A stretch of 64,000 nucleotides of DNA from JACCXG01 sp963785755 (GCA_963785755.1 CAWAXG010000056.1:62001-126000), one strand, 5' to 3'. Shown: positions 1 through 9,462, counted from the first letter of the stretch. The notes: a model not told the origin generated them from the letters alone. Translations and numbers: made by a program.

Positions 1-2217
1 AAACAGCCGGTGCCGGTCTCGCGGCCGAACTTCATCGAGCTGTGCACGCGCCTGACGGCCGAGGACGAGAAGGCCTTCGAACATCTCTGGCGGCATCTCG
101 GGCTGTCGGTCGACTGGTCGATGACCTACGCGACGATCGACCGGCGCGCGCAGAGGATCTCGCAGTTGTCCTTCCTGCGGCTGCTCGGGCGCGGTCATGC
201 GTACCAGCTCGAGGCGCCCACGCTCTGGGATGTCGACTTCAGAACCGCGGTCGCGCAGGCCGAGCTCGAGGACCGGGAACAGCCCGGGGCCTACCATCGC
301 ATTCGTTTCGCCAGAACCGACGGTGACGGCTACGTCGAGGTCGAGACCACTCGTCCGGAGCTGATTCCGGCGTGCGTCGCCCTGGTCGCGCATCCCGACG
401 ACGAGCGATACAGGCCGTTGTTCGAACGCCAGGTGATCACGCCACTGTTCGGCGCAAAGGTCCCGGTGAAGGCCCATCCGCTGGCAGATCCCGAGAAAGG
501 ATCCGGCATCGCAATGATCTGCACGTTCGGCGACGTGACGGACGTGGTGTGGTGGCGCGAGCTCTCGCTGCCGGTCCGCGCGATCATCCAGTCGAACGGG
601 ACGCTTCGCCCGATCAAATGGGGCGAGGCAGGTTTTGAGTCGGCCGACACCGCGCGCGCGCAGCTCTTCTACGATCAGCTGGCGGGCCTGTCCGCCTCGA
701 AGGCGCGGGCGCGGAGCGTCGAGCAGCTGCGCGAGACCGGCGATCTGACCGCGGAGCCGAAACCGATTACTCACGCAGTGAAGTTCTACGAAAGAGGCGA
801 TCGGCCGCTGGAGATCGTGACGAGCCGCCAGTGGTTCATCAAAACCATGGAGTTCCGGCAGCAGCTGCTGAAACGAGGGGCCGAGCTCCGCTGGCACCCT
901 CCGTACATGCAGGGCCGGCTCGAGAACTGGATCAACGGCCTCAATGGCGACTGGTGCGTCAGCCGGCAGCGGTTCTTCGGCGTGCCATTCCCGGTCTGGT
1001 ACCGCGTGCGGGATGACGGGTCCGTGGATCACGATGCCCGGCTGCTGCCGCGCGAAGATCAATTACCCATCGATCCCTCGACCGATCTGCCGGATGGCTT
1101 TCAAGAAGATCAGCGCAATCAGCCTGGAGGGTTCATCGGCGATCCGGACGTCATGGACACGTGGGCGACCTCGTCGTTGACGCCGCAGATCGCCGGGCGA
1201 TGGGAAGAGGACCCCGATCTGTTCTCGCGTGTGTTTCCGATGGACGTGCGGCCACAGGGCCACGACATCATCCGGACCTGGCTGTTCTCGACCATGCTGC
1301 GATCCGAGCTCGAGCACGGCACGCTGCCGTGGCGGAATGCCGCCATCTCCGGCTGGGTGCTCGATCCGGACCGCAAGAAGATGTCGAAGTCGAAGGGGAA
1401 CGTCGTCACGCCGATGGGGCTGCTCGAGGAGCATGGATCCGATGGCGTCCGGTACTGGGCGGCGAGCGGCCGGCCCGGCACGGATACCGCGTTCGACACG
1501 GGGCAGATGAAGGTCGGGAGGCGGCTCGCGATCAAGCTGCTCAACGCGTCGAAGTTCGTCCTGGCGCGGCCCGAACCAGTTGGCCCGGTGACCCACATCC
1601 TCGACCGCGGGCTGCTCACGGCTCTGAGGGAGCTCGTCGATGATGCGACGCGCGCGCTCGACGGCTTCGACTATGCGCGCGCGCTTCAGACCACGGAGTC
1701 CTTCTTCTGGTCCCTCTGCGACAACTATCTGGAGATGGTCAAGTCGCGGCGCTACGGCGATCACGGCGCGGAGGCGGCTGGTTCGGCGAACGCGACGCTC
1801 AGGTGCGCGCTCTCGGTCCTCGATCGGCTCTTTGCGCCATATCTGCCGTTTGCCGCGGAGGAGGTGTGGTCCTGGTGGCAGCCGGGGTCGGTGCATGCGG
1901 CGGCGTGGCCGGACGTCGCGGAGATCGATCGGCTCACGCCGGCCGATCCCAACGCCCAGCGCGCTCTGGAGGCCGCGATCGGGGTCCTTGGCGAGATTCG
2001 TCGCGTCAAGTCGGTGGAGAAGCGGCCGCAGAAGGCCCGGATCGACGTGGCGGAGGTTTCCTGGAGCAGCGAGGTCGTCGGTCTGCTGCGCCAGGTCGAG
2101 CTGGATCTTCGGACGGCGGCGGCGGTCGACCGATTCGTCTACTCAGAAACCAGCGATCGCCTGTCGATGTCGATAGCGTTCGCGACCGAGGACAGCGCAC
2201 CGGGAGCGCCCGCGTGA
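1..2217 (+). CDS. valS: Valine--tRNA ligase (5' truncated by window)
   Basis: Class I aminoacyl-tRNA synthetase that charges tRNA-Val in the cytoplasm. The reading frame is open from base 1, so the true start and the HIGH signature lie upstream of the window. The visible part holds the CP1 editing domain (motif TTRPELIPACVALVAHPDD), the catalytic-domain stretch WFIKTMEF, the KMSKSKGNVVTP loop, and the anticodon-binding domain with APYLPFAAEEVWSWW. The editing-domain wording resembles the ValRS form I associate with actinobacteria (family knowledge, not a search). The stop TGA overlaps the GTG start of nadC by three bases, suggesting coupling to the cofactor genes that follow. Identity is secure; only the N-terminus is missing. 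Confidence 0.97.
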   Translation, partial: KQPVPVSRPNFIELCTRLTAEDEKAFEHLWRHLGLSVDWSMTYATIDRRAQRISQLSFLRLLGRGHAYQLEAPTLWDVDFRTAVAQAELEDREQPGAYHRIRFARTDGDGYVEVETTRPELIPACVALVAHPDDERYRPLFERQVITPLFGAKVPVKAHPLADPEKGSGIAMICTFGDVTDVVWWRELSLPVRAIIQSNGTLRPIKWGEAGFESADTARAQLFYDQLAGLSASKARARSVEQLRETGDLTAEPKPITHAVKFYERGDRPLEIVTSRQWFIKTMEFRQQLLKRGAELRWHPPYMQGRLENWINGLNGDWCVSRQRFFGVPFPVWYRVRDDGSVDHDARLLPREDQLPIDPSTDLPDGFQEDQRNQPGGFIGDPDVMDTWATSSLTPQIAGRWEEDPDLFSRVFPMDVRPQGHDIIRTWLFSTMLRSELEHGTLPWRNAAISGWVLDPDRKKMSKSKGNVVTPMGLLEEHGSDGVRYWAASGRPGTDTAFDTGQMKVGRRLAIKLLNASKFVLARPEPVGPVTHILDRGLLTALRELVDDATRALDGFDYARALQTTESFFWSLCDNYLEMVKSRRYGDHGAEAAGSANATLRCALSVLDRLFAPYLPFAAEEVWSWWQPGSVHAAAWPDVAEIDRLTPADPNAQRALEAAIGVLGEIRRVKSVEKRPQKARIDVAEVSWSSEVVGLLRQVELDLRTAAAVDRFVYSETSDRLSMSIAFATEDSAPGAPA

Positions 2218-3071
2218 GGAGCGTCCCATTCGAACCGTTGGATCCGGCGTTGTACCGCGAGATCGTGCGCCGAGCCCTCGCCGAAGATCTGGGATGGGGT
2301 GACGTGACGACGGAAGCGACGGTCCGGGGCGATCAACGCGCGCGTGGCGTCATTGTCGCGAAATCCCGCTGTGTCATCGCCGGCGTGGATGTGGCCGCGG
2401 AGGCATTCCGGCAGCTCGATCCGGCGGTGACCTTCAGCGCCAGGCGGTCCGACGGTCAATGGTGCTCGCCCGGCGACGTCGTCGCCGAGGTCCACGGCGC
2501 GGCGGCCGCGATGCTGACGGCGGAGCGAACGGCGCTGAACTTGATGCAGCGGATGTCTGGCATCGCGACGCTGACGCGCAGCTTCGTCGATGCCGCCGCC
2601 GGCCGCATCACGATCCTCGACACGCGCAAAACCACGCCGACCCTGAGGGCGCTCGAGAAGTACGCGGTGCGGGCGGGCGGCGGGTCGAACCATCGATCCG
2701 GGCTGGACGATGGGATCCTGATCAAGGACAACCATATCCGGCTCGCGGGTGGCGTCGCCGAAGCGATGCGGCGCATGAAAGCCGCCCGCCAGGAAATGCC
2801 GATCGAGATAGAGGCGCAGACCATGGCGCAGGTCGATGAGGCGATCGACGCAGGCGCGAACGTGATTCTGCTGGACAACCTGTCCATCGAGGACACCAGG
2901 GAGGCGATCCGGCGGATTGGCGGACGCACGAAAGTGGAACTATCGGGCGGTGTGACAGTGGGGAGGATTCCCGAGCTGGCCGCCACCGGCGCGGACTACG
3001 TGTCCGTCGGGGCGCTCACGCATTCAGCGCCGTCCGCGGACTTGAGCTTCGAGCTGGAGCCGGATGCCTGA
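2214..3071 (+). CDS. nadC: Nicotinate-nucleotide pyrophosphorylase (carboxylating)
   Basis: Quinolinate phosphoribosyltransferase: converts quinolinate and PRPP to nicotinate mononucleotide, CO2 and PPi in de novo NAD synthesis. The 285-residue protein has the family length and the hallmarks: EDLGWGDVTTEA near the N-terminus, LNLMQRMSGIAT, the DTRKTTPTLRALEKYAV substrate-binding stretch, GGGSNHRSGLDDGILIKDNH, and IEIEAQ followed by LLDN in the barrel. The frame stays open far upstream inside valS, but GTG at 2214 overlaps the valS stop and gives a normal N-terminus, so I chose it. It overlaps birA by eight bases. nadA and nadB are not in the window. Confidence 0.96.
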   Translation: MRSVPFEPLDPALYREIVRRALAEDLGWGDVTTEATVRGDQRARGVIVAKSRCVIAGVDVAAEAFRQLDPAVTFSARRSDGQWCSPGDVVAEVHGAAAAMLTAERTALNLMQRMSGIATLTRSFVDAAAGRITILDTRKTTPTLRALEKYAVRAGGGSNHRSGLDDGILIKDNHIRLAGGVAEAMRRMKAARQEMPIEIEAQTMAQVDEAIDAGANVILLDNLSIEDTREAIRRIGGRTKVELSGGVTVGRIPELAATGADYVSVGALTHSAPSADLSFELEPDA

Positions 3072-3876
3072 TCCCCTCCCCGAGGAGCTGCAGGCGGCAC
3101 TGCGCAACAGCGCCAGCCGGCGCGGCCATTTCGGCAGCACGATCGTCTTCTTCGAAGAAACCGGATCCACGAACGATGTCGCCGCCAGATTGGCCGAAGC
3201 GGGAGCTCCTGAAGGCACGACGGTCGTCGCGTCGGCGCAGCTCGCCGGTCGAGGCCGGCTGGGGCGCCAATGGTTCTCGCCGCCCGGCGCAGGACTCTAT
3301 GCTTCGGTGATCTGCCGCGACGATCGGGCGGTCCCATTCGTCACGCTCGTCGGCGGCGTCGCCGTAGCGGAGGGCATCCAGCGCGCGACCGGCCTGCCCG
3401 TGACGATCAAGTGGCCCAACGACATCGTGGTCAGCGATCGGCTGGCGCCAGCCGGCCGGCGGAAGCTGGCGGGTATTCTGGCCGAGGCGTCGACCGGCGC
3501 CGAGGGACTGCAGCATGTGGTGCTGGGGTTCGGGATCAATCTGCAGCGAGCGGCGTATCCGGCGGACATCGCCGACCGCGTGACGTCAGTCGAGACCGAA
3601 CTGGGCCGCCCGGTCGAGGCCGGTGCTGTCCTGGCCGAAACGCTGGCGGCGCTCAACGACCAGATGAGCGCGATCGCCGCGGGCCGGACGGGACAGATGC
3701 TGGATCGGTGGCGCGCGCTGGCGCCCTCCGCCGTCGGCAAACCGGTCGAATGGACGGTAAGCGGCGGTAGACACCGCGGCATCACGTCGGGCATCGACAA
3801 CGATGGGGCACTGCTGGTGCGCGTGGGCACCCGGATCGAGCGGATCGTTGCGGGAGAAGTGAGCTGGCTGTCATGA
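3064..3876 (+). CDS. birA: Biotin--[acetyl-CoA-carboxylase] ligase (short form, no HTH)
   Basis: Biotin protein ligase: makes biotinyl-AMP and transfers biotin to a lysine of the carboxylase carrier protein. The 270-residue protein shows ETGSTNDVAARLAE, the ATP/biotin-binding GRGRLGRQWFSPPGAGLY motif, IKWPNDIVV and KLAGILAE, and a small C-terminal SH3-like domain. There is no N-terminal winged helix, so it should be a monofunctional ligase and not a biotin-operon repressor. ATG 3064 lies eight bases before the end of nadC. coaX follows 27 bases later. Confidence 0.95.
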   Translation: MPDPLPEELQAALRNSASRRGHFGSTIVFFEETGSTNDVAARLAEAGAPEGTTVVASAQLAGRGRLGRQWFSPPGAGLYASVICRDDRAVPFVTLVGGVAVAEGIQRATGLPVTIKWPNDIVVSDRLAPAGRRKLAGILAEASTGAEGLQHVVLGFGINLQRAAYPADIADRVTSVETELGRPVEAGAVLAETLAALNDQMSAIAAGRTGQMLDRWRALAPSAVGKPVEWTVSGGRHRGITSGIDNDGALLVRVGTRIERIVAGEVSWLS

Positions 3877-3903
3877 GGACCGCCGTCAGGTGAGATACAG
3901 AGC

Positions 3904-4686
3904 ATGCTCCTAGCGATCGATGTCGGCAACACCAACGTCACCATCGGCGTGTTCGAGGGAGCTCGCCTCGTCCACAACTGGCGGCTCGCCGCGCTGCGCG
4001 AGCGGACCGCCGATGAGCTCGGCATTTTCGTCACGCGGCTCTTCGAACAGACCAAGGTCGACATCGGTGCCGTTTCCGGCATTGCCGTGGCATCTGTCGT
4101 ACCGCCTCTGACGCGGCCGATGGAGGAAATGTGCGAGCGGTACTTCGGCCGGGCGGCGCTGCTCGTCGACGTGACGAACGCGGGGATTCCGGTCAAGTAC
4201 TTCCCGGCCGCGGACGTCGGCGCCGATCGCATCGTCAACGCGGTCGCGGCGCGCGAGAAATACGGCCGTGCGGCAGGCGTCTCGCTGATCGTGGTCGATT
4301 TCGGCACCGGCACGACGTTCGACGTGATCTCATCAAGCGGCGAATACGTGGGCGGGATCATCTGTCCCGGCATCGGCATTTCGGCAGAGGCGTTGTTCCA
4401 ACGGGCGGCGCGGCTGCCGCGCGTCGAAGTCCGCAACCCCGGCGTGGTCATCGGCCAGACGACGGTGAACGCGATGCAGTCCGGGCTGTTCTTCGGCTGC
4501 GTCGAAATGGTGGACGGGCTCGTGCGCCGGATTCGGAGCGAACTGGCCGACGGCGAGACCACCGTGATTGCGACCGGCGGGCTGGCCGGCGTCCTGTCGG
4601 CCGAGACGCGGACGATTCAGCACGTCGATCCCGATCTGACGCTCGACGGCTTGCGGCTGATCTGGGAGAGGAACCAGCGACCGTGA
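3904..4686 (+). CDS. coaX: Type III pantothenate kinase
   Basis: Phosphorylates pantothenate with ATP, the first step of coenzyme A synthesis. CoaX belongs to the ASKHA superfamily and is unrelated to E. coli CoaA. The 260-residue protein has the N-terminal phosphate loop MLLAIDVGNTNVTIGVFEG, the VGADRIVNAVAA motif, the VDFGTGTTFDVI motif and GGIICPGIGISAEALFQRAARLP. birA next to coaX is a common bacterial pairing. Its TGA overlaps the GTG start of the next gene. Confidence 0.96.
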   Translation: MLLAIDVGNTNVTIGVFEGARLVHNWRLAALRERTADELGIFVTRLFEQTKVDIGAVSGIAVASVVPPLTRPMEEMCERYFGRAALLVDVTNAGIPVKYFPAADVGADRIVNAVAAREKYGRAAGVSLIVVDFGTGTTFDVISSSGEYVGGIICPGIGISAEALFQRAARLPRVEVRNPGVVIGQTTVNAMQSGLFFGCVEMVDGLVRRIRSELADGETTVIATGGLAGVLSAETRTIQHVDPDLTLDGLRLIWERNQRP

Positions 4687-5378
4687 CCGACCCGGCGGAA
4701 TTCGCGCGGCAGATCGAGACCTATTTGTGCCAGAAGAACCGTGGACATCTGATCCGCGTGGTCGGCCCGGCTTTCGATCTGGTTCGTGGCTGGGCCGCGA
4801 CCGGCGTGCCGCTGAAGGTGGCGTTTCGCGGGATCGATCGCTGTTGTGAACGCCACGAGCGCAAGGCGGGCCGCCGGCGTCCGGTCCGCCTCGAATTCTG
4901 CGAGGCCGACGTCCTCGACGCGTTCGACGACTGGCGCCGGGCCGTCGGCGTCACCGCGGCGGCGGAGGAAACCACCGAGCCGCCGTCACGTAAGCCTGCG
5001 CTCGCCGCGCACATCGAACGTGCGATCGCGCGACTCGCCCATGTCCGTGGCGTCGAGGGCGCAGGCACCGGACTCCAGAGACGCATCGACGAGATCGTTC
5101 GGGAGCTCGAAGACATGGCGTCCGCGGCGATGGGGTCGCGCGGGGAGGCGCGGGCCAGGCTCGTCAACCGGCTCGGCGAGCTCGATGCGGCGCTGGTCGA
5201 CTCGGCGATCGAGCAGCTCGATTCCGCCCGCGCAGGGGACCTACGCCGCGAGGCCGCCGAAGAGCTGGCGCCGTTTGGAGCGCGCATGCCGGCTGATGCG
5301 CGGCAACGCGCGGAGGAGAGCGCTTTCAGACGGCTGGCGCGCGAGGCCACGAACCTTCCGATCATCGGCTACGAGTAG
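4683..5378 (+). CDS. Conserved-looking protein of unknown function
   Basis: A 231-residue soluble protein that I do not recognise. GTG 4683 overlaps the coaX stop (GTGA), and the same frame runs on upstream inside coaX only as a shadow. Residues 1-80 form a compact part with FARQIETYL, GPAFDLVRGWAATG and VRLEFCEADVLDAFDDWR. After a short linker rich in T, E and P, the rest is strongly helical and charged (DEIVRELEDMAS, RRLAREATN). There is no signal peptide or membrane segment. The tight coupling with coaX and rlmD shows co-transcription and not function. Confidence 0.8.
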   Translation: MTDPAEFARQIETYLCQKNRGHLIRVVGPAFDLVRGWAATGVPLKVAFRGIDRCCERHERKAGRRRPVRLEFCEADVLDAFDDWRRAVGVTAAAEETTEPPSRKPALAAHIERAIARLAHVRGVEGAGTGLQRRIDEIVRELEDMASAAMGSRGEARARLVNRLGELDAALVDSAIEQLDSARAGDLRREAAEELAPFGARMPADARQRAEESAFRRLAREATNLPIIGYE

Positions 5379-5401
5379 CCGGCCGATCATCTGCGCCTTC
5401 C

Positions 5402-6685
5402 ATGGGTCTGCACGCAGGTCAGGAACTCGAGCTCTCGATTGAGAAGGCCGCCGCGGGCGGCCGGATGATCGGGCGGCACGACGGGCAAGTCGTCCTTCTC
5501 GTTGGCGCGATCCCCGGCGAACGCGTCATCGCCCGCATCGAGCGGGTAGAGCGGCAGGTCGCGTTCGCCTCGACGGTTCGCGTGCTGGAGCCATCGTCCG
5601 ACCGCCGCGAGAGCGGCGTCGATCTGCTCTGCGGCGGGTGCCTCTACGCGCACGTTGCCTACCCGCGTCAGCTGCGATTGAAAGGCGAGGTCATACAGGA
5701 TGCGTTCACGCGGCTTGGCCGGATTCCGCTGAGCGAGCCCGTTTCCGTCGTGGGGTCACCGGAGCGCGACTACCGCATGCGAGCGCGACTGCACGTGCGC
5801 AGCGGCCGCGTAGGTTTCTACCGCGAGGGCAGTCACGATCTGTGCGATGTCGCAGCCACTCGCCAGCTGAGCGACGCATCGATCGAGTCCGCCACACGTG
5901 CCGTACATTCGCTCGAGCACGCCGGATTCGGTGTCACGGCCGTTGAACTGACGGAAAACATCGCCGCCAGCGAACGCGCTCTGCACCTGACGCCAGTGCC
6001 CGGCGTCAGCATTACCCCGGCGGCACTCGATGACGCCGTCAAGGCCGCGGAGCTGACGGGAGCCACGGTCCGGACGTCGAAGGGCATGCTGCGGACGTCA
6101 GGCGTACCGATCGTGACGGATCCGCTCGAGGTACTCACGGCGGGAAGGGCGACCGCGGGCATCCTCGAGCGCCACGCGGAATCCTTTTTTCAAGCCAACC
6201 GGTTTCTGCTGCCGCACCTGGTTACCGCTGTTCTCGACGCGGTTGATGCGGACGGGGAAGTGCTGGACCTCTACGCGGGAGTAGGCCTGTTCTCGGTCTC
6301 GCTTGCCGCGTGCGGCCGGAGGGGCATCACAGCGGTCGAGGGCGATCGCAGCAGCGGCAGCGATCTGCAGCGCAACGCTGCCGGCTGTGCCGGGTCCATC
6401 CGTGTGTGGGTGGACAGCGTCGAGGACTATCTGAAGCGGCGGCGCGGTCCCGCCGCGCCGACGATCCTCGTCGACCCGCCACGAACGGGCATTTCGCGCG
6501 ACGGCATGCAGGCCGTTGCCGGGCACGGCGCGGCGCGAATCATTTATGTGTCGTGCGATCCGGCGACCATGGCGCGCGACGCCCGCCGGCTCCTCGATGC
6601 CGGATACCGCATCGCGTCATTGCGGGGATTCGATCTCTTTCCGAATACACCGCACGTCGAATCGCTAGGCGTCTTCGAGCGGTGA
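5402..6685 (+). CDS. RlmD/TrmA-family RNA (uracil-5-)-methyltransferase
   Basis: SAM-dependent m5U methyltransferase of rRNA or tRNA. Residues 1-65 form a TRAM domain (LELSIEKAAAGGRMIGRHDG, GAIPGERV). A CGGC pair at residues 77-80 belongs to the [4Fe-4S] site. The methyltransferase half has LDLYAGVGLFSVSLA for SAM, DPPRTGIS, and YVSCDPATMARD with the catalytic cysteine. Family members with the cluster have C-x5-C-x2-C; here the first position (residue 71) is serine, so the cluster may be altered or absent. The 427-residue length is normal. Whether it is RlmD, RlmCD or a relative cannot be settled here. Its 3' end overlaps the convergent C26 gene by about 20 bases. Confidence 0.88.
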   Translation: MGLHAGQELELSIEKAAAGGRMIGRHDGQVVLLVGAIPGERVIARIERVERQVAFASTVRVLEPSSDRRESGVDLLCGGCLYAHVAYPRQLRLKGEVIQDAFTRLGRIPLSEPVSVVGSPERDYRMRARLHVRSGRVGFYREGSHDLCDVAATRQLSDASIESATRAVHSLEHAGFGVTAVELTENIAASERALHLTPVPGVSITPAALDDAVKAAELTGATVRTSKGMLRTSGVPIVTDPLEVLTAGRATAGILERHAESFFQANRFLLPHLVTAVLDAVDADGEVLDLYAGVGLFSVSLAACGRRGITAVEGDRSSGSDLQRNAAGCAGSIRVWVDSVEDYLKRRRGPAAPTILVDPPRTGISRDGMQAVAGHGAARIIYVSCDPATMARDARRLLDAGYRIASLRGFDLFPNTPHVESLGVFER

Positions 6686-7390
6686 CATCGCGGGTAACCG
6701 CTCTCGCGCGGCGTTGACGAACTCCTCGAACAAGGGCCTGAACTCTCCGGTCTGCCAGAAATTCTCCGGGTGCCACTGCACCCCGATGCAGAAGCGATTC
6801 CCGGGCGCTTCGACGGCCTCGATGACGCCGTCGGCGGCAGTCGCGCTGACGACCAGACCGGTCCCCGGCCGGCCCACCGCCTGATGGTGACGGCTGTTGA
6901 CCCGGCAGCTGCACGGCGCGTCTCCTTGCGGATCGAGGATCTGTGCAAGCTTCGACCCCGGCGCGACGGCGATGTCGTGACACTCGAAGTTCTTCGGTTC
7001 GGCCACCGAATGCGTGAGGTCGGACTCGACCGCCGAGGGGATGTCCTGAACGAGGGTGCCGCCCGCGGCGACGTTCAGCACCTGGACACCGCGGCAGATC
7101 GCGAGCGTAGGGAGATCGACGGCGATGGCGCGCCGGGCCAGGTCGATCTCGAATTCATCGCGGCCAGGCTCGGCGTCATCGGTCGAGGGATGACGCTCCT
7201 CCCGGTAGAAGACAGGGTCGATATCGCCGCCACCGGTCAGCAGCAGGCCGTCGATCTCGGTGAGCACCTTGCGCGGGCTCTCCGTCACGTCGAGCACGCG
7301 GGCCCGCGCTCCGGTCTGTTCCACTGACGCGATGTAATCGTCCAGCCTGCTGCACCGCGTGACGCCGATGGTTGGTGCACGTTCCGACAT
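6665..7390 (-). CDS. Class I glutamine amidotransferase-like hydrolase (peptidase C26, PuuD-like)
   Basis: Gamma-glutamyl-gamma-aminobutyrate hydrolase type enzyme that cleaves gamma-glutamyl bonds. The 241-residue protein shows GLLLTGGGDIDPVFY, RDEFEIDLARRAIA, the nucleophile elbow AICRGVQVLNVAAGG with the catalytic cysteine, NSRHHQA, and GVQWHPE with the catalytic histidine. I start it at ATG 7390 because GGAG sits nine bases upstream; the longer frame runs into the end of argS. No polyamine genes are nearby, so the substrate is open. It is probably transcribed with argS, whose stop is 21 bases upstream of this start. Confidence 0.9.
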   Translation of the reverse strand: MSERAPTIGVTRCSRLDDYIASVEQTGARARVLDVTESPRKVLTEIDGLLLTGGGDIDPVFYREERHPSTDDAEPGRDEFEIDLARRAIAVDLPTLAICRGVQVLNVAAGGTLVQDIPSAVESDLTHSVAEPKNFECHDIAVAPGSKLAQILDPQGDAPCSCRVNSRHHQAVGRPGTGLVVSATAADGVIEAVEAPGNRFCIGVQWHPENFWQTGEFRPLFEEFVNAARERLPAMSPLEDA

Positions 7391-7410
7391 AAGCACTCCG
7401 GTCGATGACC

Positions 7411-9462
7411 TCACATCCTGACGGGCACGGCGCATCCCATCAGCTCGAGCGACTTCGCCAGCTGATTGCGGCAGTAGGCGACGGCTGCCGCCCGCCAGAT
7501 CCGCACCGCCGGCCGTTCTTCATTGAGGATGGGGTAGCGGTGATAGAAACCGTTGAAGGCCTGCGCCAGGCCGAATGCGTACTTCGCCAGCACCGACAAT
7601 TCGAGCGTGCGGACTGCCTGGTCCACGACCTCGTCCAGCCGTGCCGCCTCCAGCACGAGACCCCAGAGATCGTGGGACTCGTCGTCGCCGGAGGCGATCG
7701 CGTCAGGCGCGGTCGAAGGCAGGGCCTCGATCACCGCGCGCTCGTCGATCCCCTCCCGCTCCCTCAGCTTGTTGAAGATGTTGTTCGCGCGCACGACCGC
7801 GTACTGTAGATAGGGACCGCTCTCGCCCTCGAAGCTCAACGCCTCGTCGATGTCGAACACGATCACCTTTCCCCGCGAGAACTTGACCATGAAGTAGCGG
7901 ACGGCCGCGATCGCGATTGTCTCCGCGGTCTTTCTCGCCTCGTCCTGGGCAAGCTCCGTGTTGCGTTTGACGACTTCCTGGATCGCCTTGTCGGTCAGCC
8001 GATCGATCAGATCGTCGGCCTTCACGCCGAGGCCCTTCCGCCCCGACACCTCGACGAACGGCCGGTCCGCGTCGATACTCGTGTCGTACCCGAGCTCGCG
8101 CGCCGTCGAATGCGACAGCACGACCATCGCGTACGAGTAATGAATCGACTGGCTGGCCTGCTCGTGATAGCCGAGCGCCGCGAGCGCCTGTTTCACGAGC
8201 TTCTGCAGGTACGACTGACGCGTGTCGATCACGGTGCAGGCCGAAGACGCACGCCCAAACGATGGCGGGGCCGGCGTTCCGGGAACCGCCGCCGAGGCGG
8301 TCGACCACAGCAGCGGCCGATCGGTCGGGTTGTCGTAAATCCGGTAGAAGAAGTCCCGCCCGAGGAGCCCGAACTTCCAGAGCTGATACGCCATGTCCTT
8401 GCCGACGTAGGTGACCGTGCCATCCGACCGCACGATCACCTTCTCGCGCGGCTCGTCCGCCGACTCCGCATCCCCGTCGCTCGCCGCTGCCTCGTCTTCA
8501 GCAGGCGCCGGATCGTCGTCGATCCGCATGACCCAGCAGCCTTTCAGCTTTCCCTCGGTCTGCAGGAAGACGGCGCCCGTGCGCTTCAGGAACTCGAACG
8601 CATGGCTCCAGAAATGGAGCCGGAGAATATCTCCCTCCCAGGTCAGCAGGTCATAGTCGATATTCAGCCGGCGCATCGTCCGCAGATGACACCGGACGAT
8701 CCGATCGGCGATGAACCCGGCGAGATCGGCGGTCGGGTTGCCGCCGTGCTCGATTGCGTGAAGAGCAGCCGTCCGGATTTTGAGCCGGTCCTTGTCCTGC
8801 TCGTACCACTCGGTCACCCGCGCGTAGAGATCCCAGCAGTAGTAGTCGAACCGCGTGGTGTCCGCAATCTGGCGCACCGCGTCGAGATCCTTTCCTTCGA
8901 GCTCGCTGAACCCGACGGCCACGTCCGCGACCTGCACGCCGGTATCGTCGATGTAGTTCTGGATCTCGACCCGGCGGCCCAGATACCGGAGGAGCCGTCC
9001 GAAGGCATCGCCGAGCGCGGCGTTCCTGAGGTGGCCGATATGCGCCGCCTTATTCGGATTGATCGCCGTGTGCTCGACGATGGTCTTCTCCTGTGCGGCC
9101 GGACCGCCAGCCTCCGACGGCTGCAGCCAGGTGGAGAGATGGCGCGGCCGGTCCAGGAAAAAGTTCACGTAGCCATTCGGTGTCGCCTCGATCCGGGAGA
9201 CACCCTCGACCGACCCGATCGCTCCGGCGAGCTCCTGCGCGATGACCCGCGGCGCCTTTCGCAGCCGCCGCGCCAGCTCGAAGGCGAGCGGTGAGGCCAG
9301 ATCGCCGAGCGCGCGGCGCGGCGGCACGTCGATGGCGAACGCCGACAGCAGCGGGTCATCGGCGGGCACGCCGTAGAGGCGCGTCACGGCCTCGGCCATT
9401 CGCGCGCGGACGATGCGTTGGACTGGAAGGATCATGCGGGCTCGAGGCAGCTCCGGAAACAT
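7411..9462 (-). CDS. argS: Arginine--tRNA ligase
   Basis: Class I synthetase that charges tRNA-Arg. The 683-residue protein has the N-terminal Add1 domain (residues about 20-130), NPNKAAHIGHLRNAALGD with the HIGH-type signature, IDDTGVQVADVAVGF, the KMSK-equivalent region SGRKGLGVKADDLID, and the DALR anticodon-binding domain near the C-terminus (YLQYAVVRANNIF onward). It is about 100 residues longer than E. coli ArgRS. The extra length includes an acidic, alanine-rich insert near residues 315-340 in the catalytic domain. Confidence 0.96.
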   Translation of the reverse strand: MFPELPRARMILPVQRIVRARMAEAVTRLYGVPADDPLLSAFAIDVPPRRALGDLASPLAFELARRLRKAPRVIAQELAGAIGSVEGVSRIEATPNGYVNFFLDRPRHLSTWLQPSEAGGPAAQEKTIVEHTAINPNKAAHIGHLRNAALGDAFGRLLRYLGRRVEIQNYIDDTGVQVADVAVGFSELEGKDLDAVRQIADTTRFDYYCWDLYARVTEWYEQDKDRLKIRTAALHAIEHGGNPTADLAGFIADRIVRCHLRTMRRLNIDYDLLTWEGDILRLHFWSHAFEFLKRTGAVFLQTEGKLKGCWVMRIDDDPAPAEDEAAASDGDAESADEPREKVIVRSDGTVTYVGKDMAYQLWKFGLLGRDFFYRIYDNPTDRPLLWSTASAAVPGTPAPPSFGRASSACTVIDTRQSYLQKLVKQALAALGYHEQASQSIHYSYAMVVLSHSTARELGYDTSIDADRPFVEVSGRKGLGVKADDLIDRLTDKAIQEVVKRNTELAQDEARKTAETIAIAAVRYFMVKFSRGKVIVFDIDEALSFEGESGPYLQYAVVRANNIFNKLREREGIDERAVIEALPSTAPDAIASGDDESHDLWGLVLEAARLDEVVDQAVRTLELSVLAKYAFGLAQAFNGFYHRYPILNEERPAVRIWRAAAVAYCRNQLAKSLELMGCAVPVRM

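Noticed and set aside
1803..2213. N-terminal extension of NadC within valS
   Set aside because: The extension overlaps the coding region of valS and is Arg/Gly/Ala-rich; NadC of normal length begins at 2214.
8110..9294. A 394-residue frame antisense to argS
   Set aside because: ArgRS motifs are intact on the - strand; the + frame has no recognisable features.
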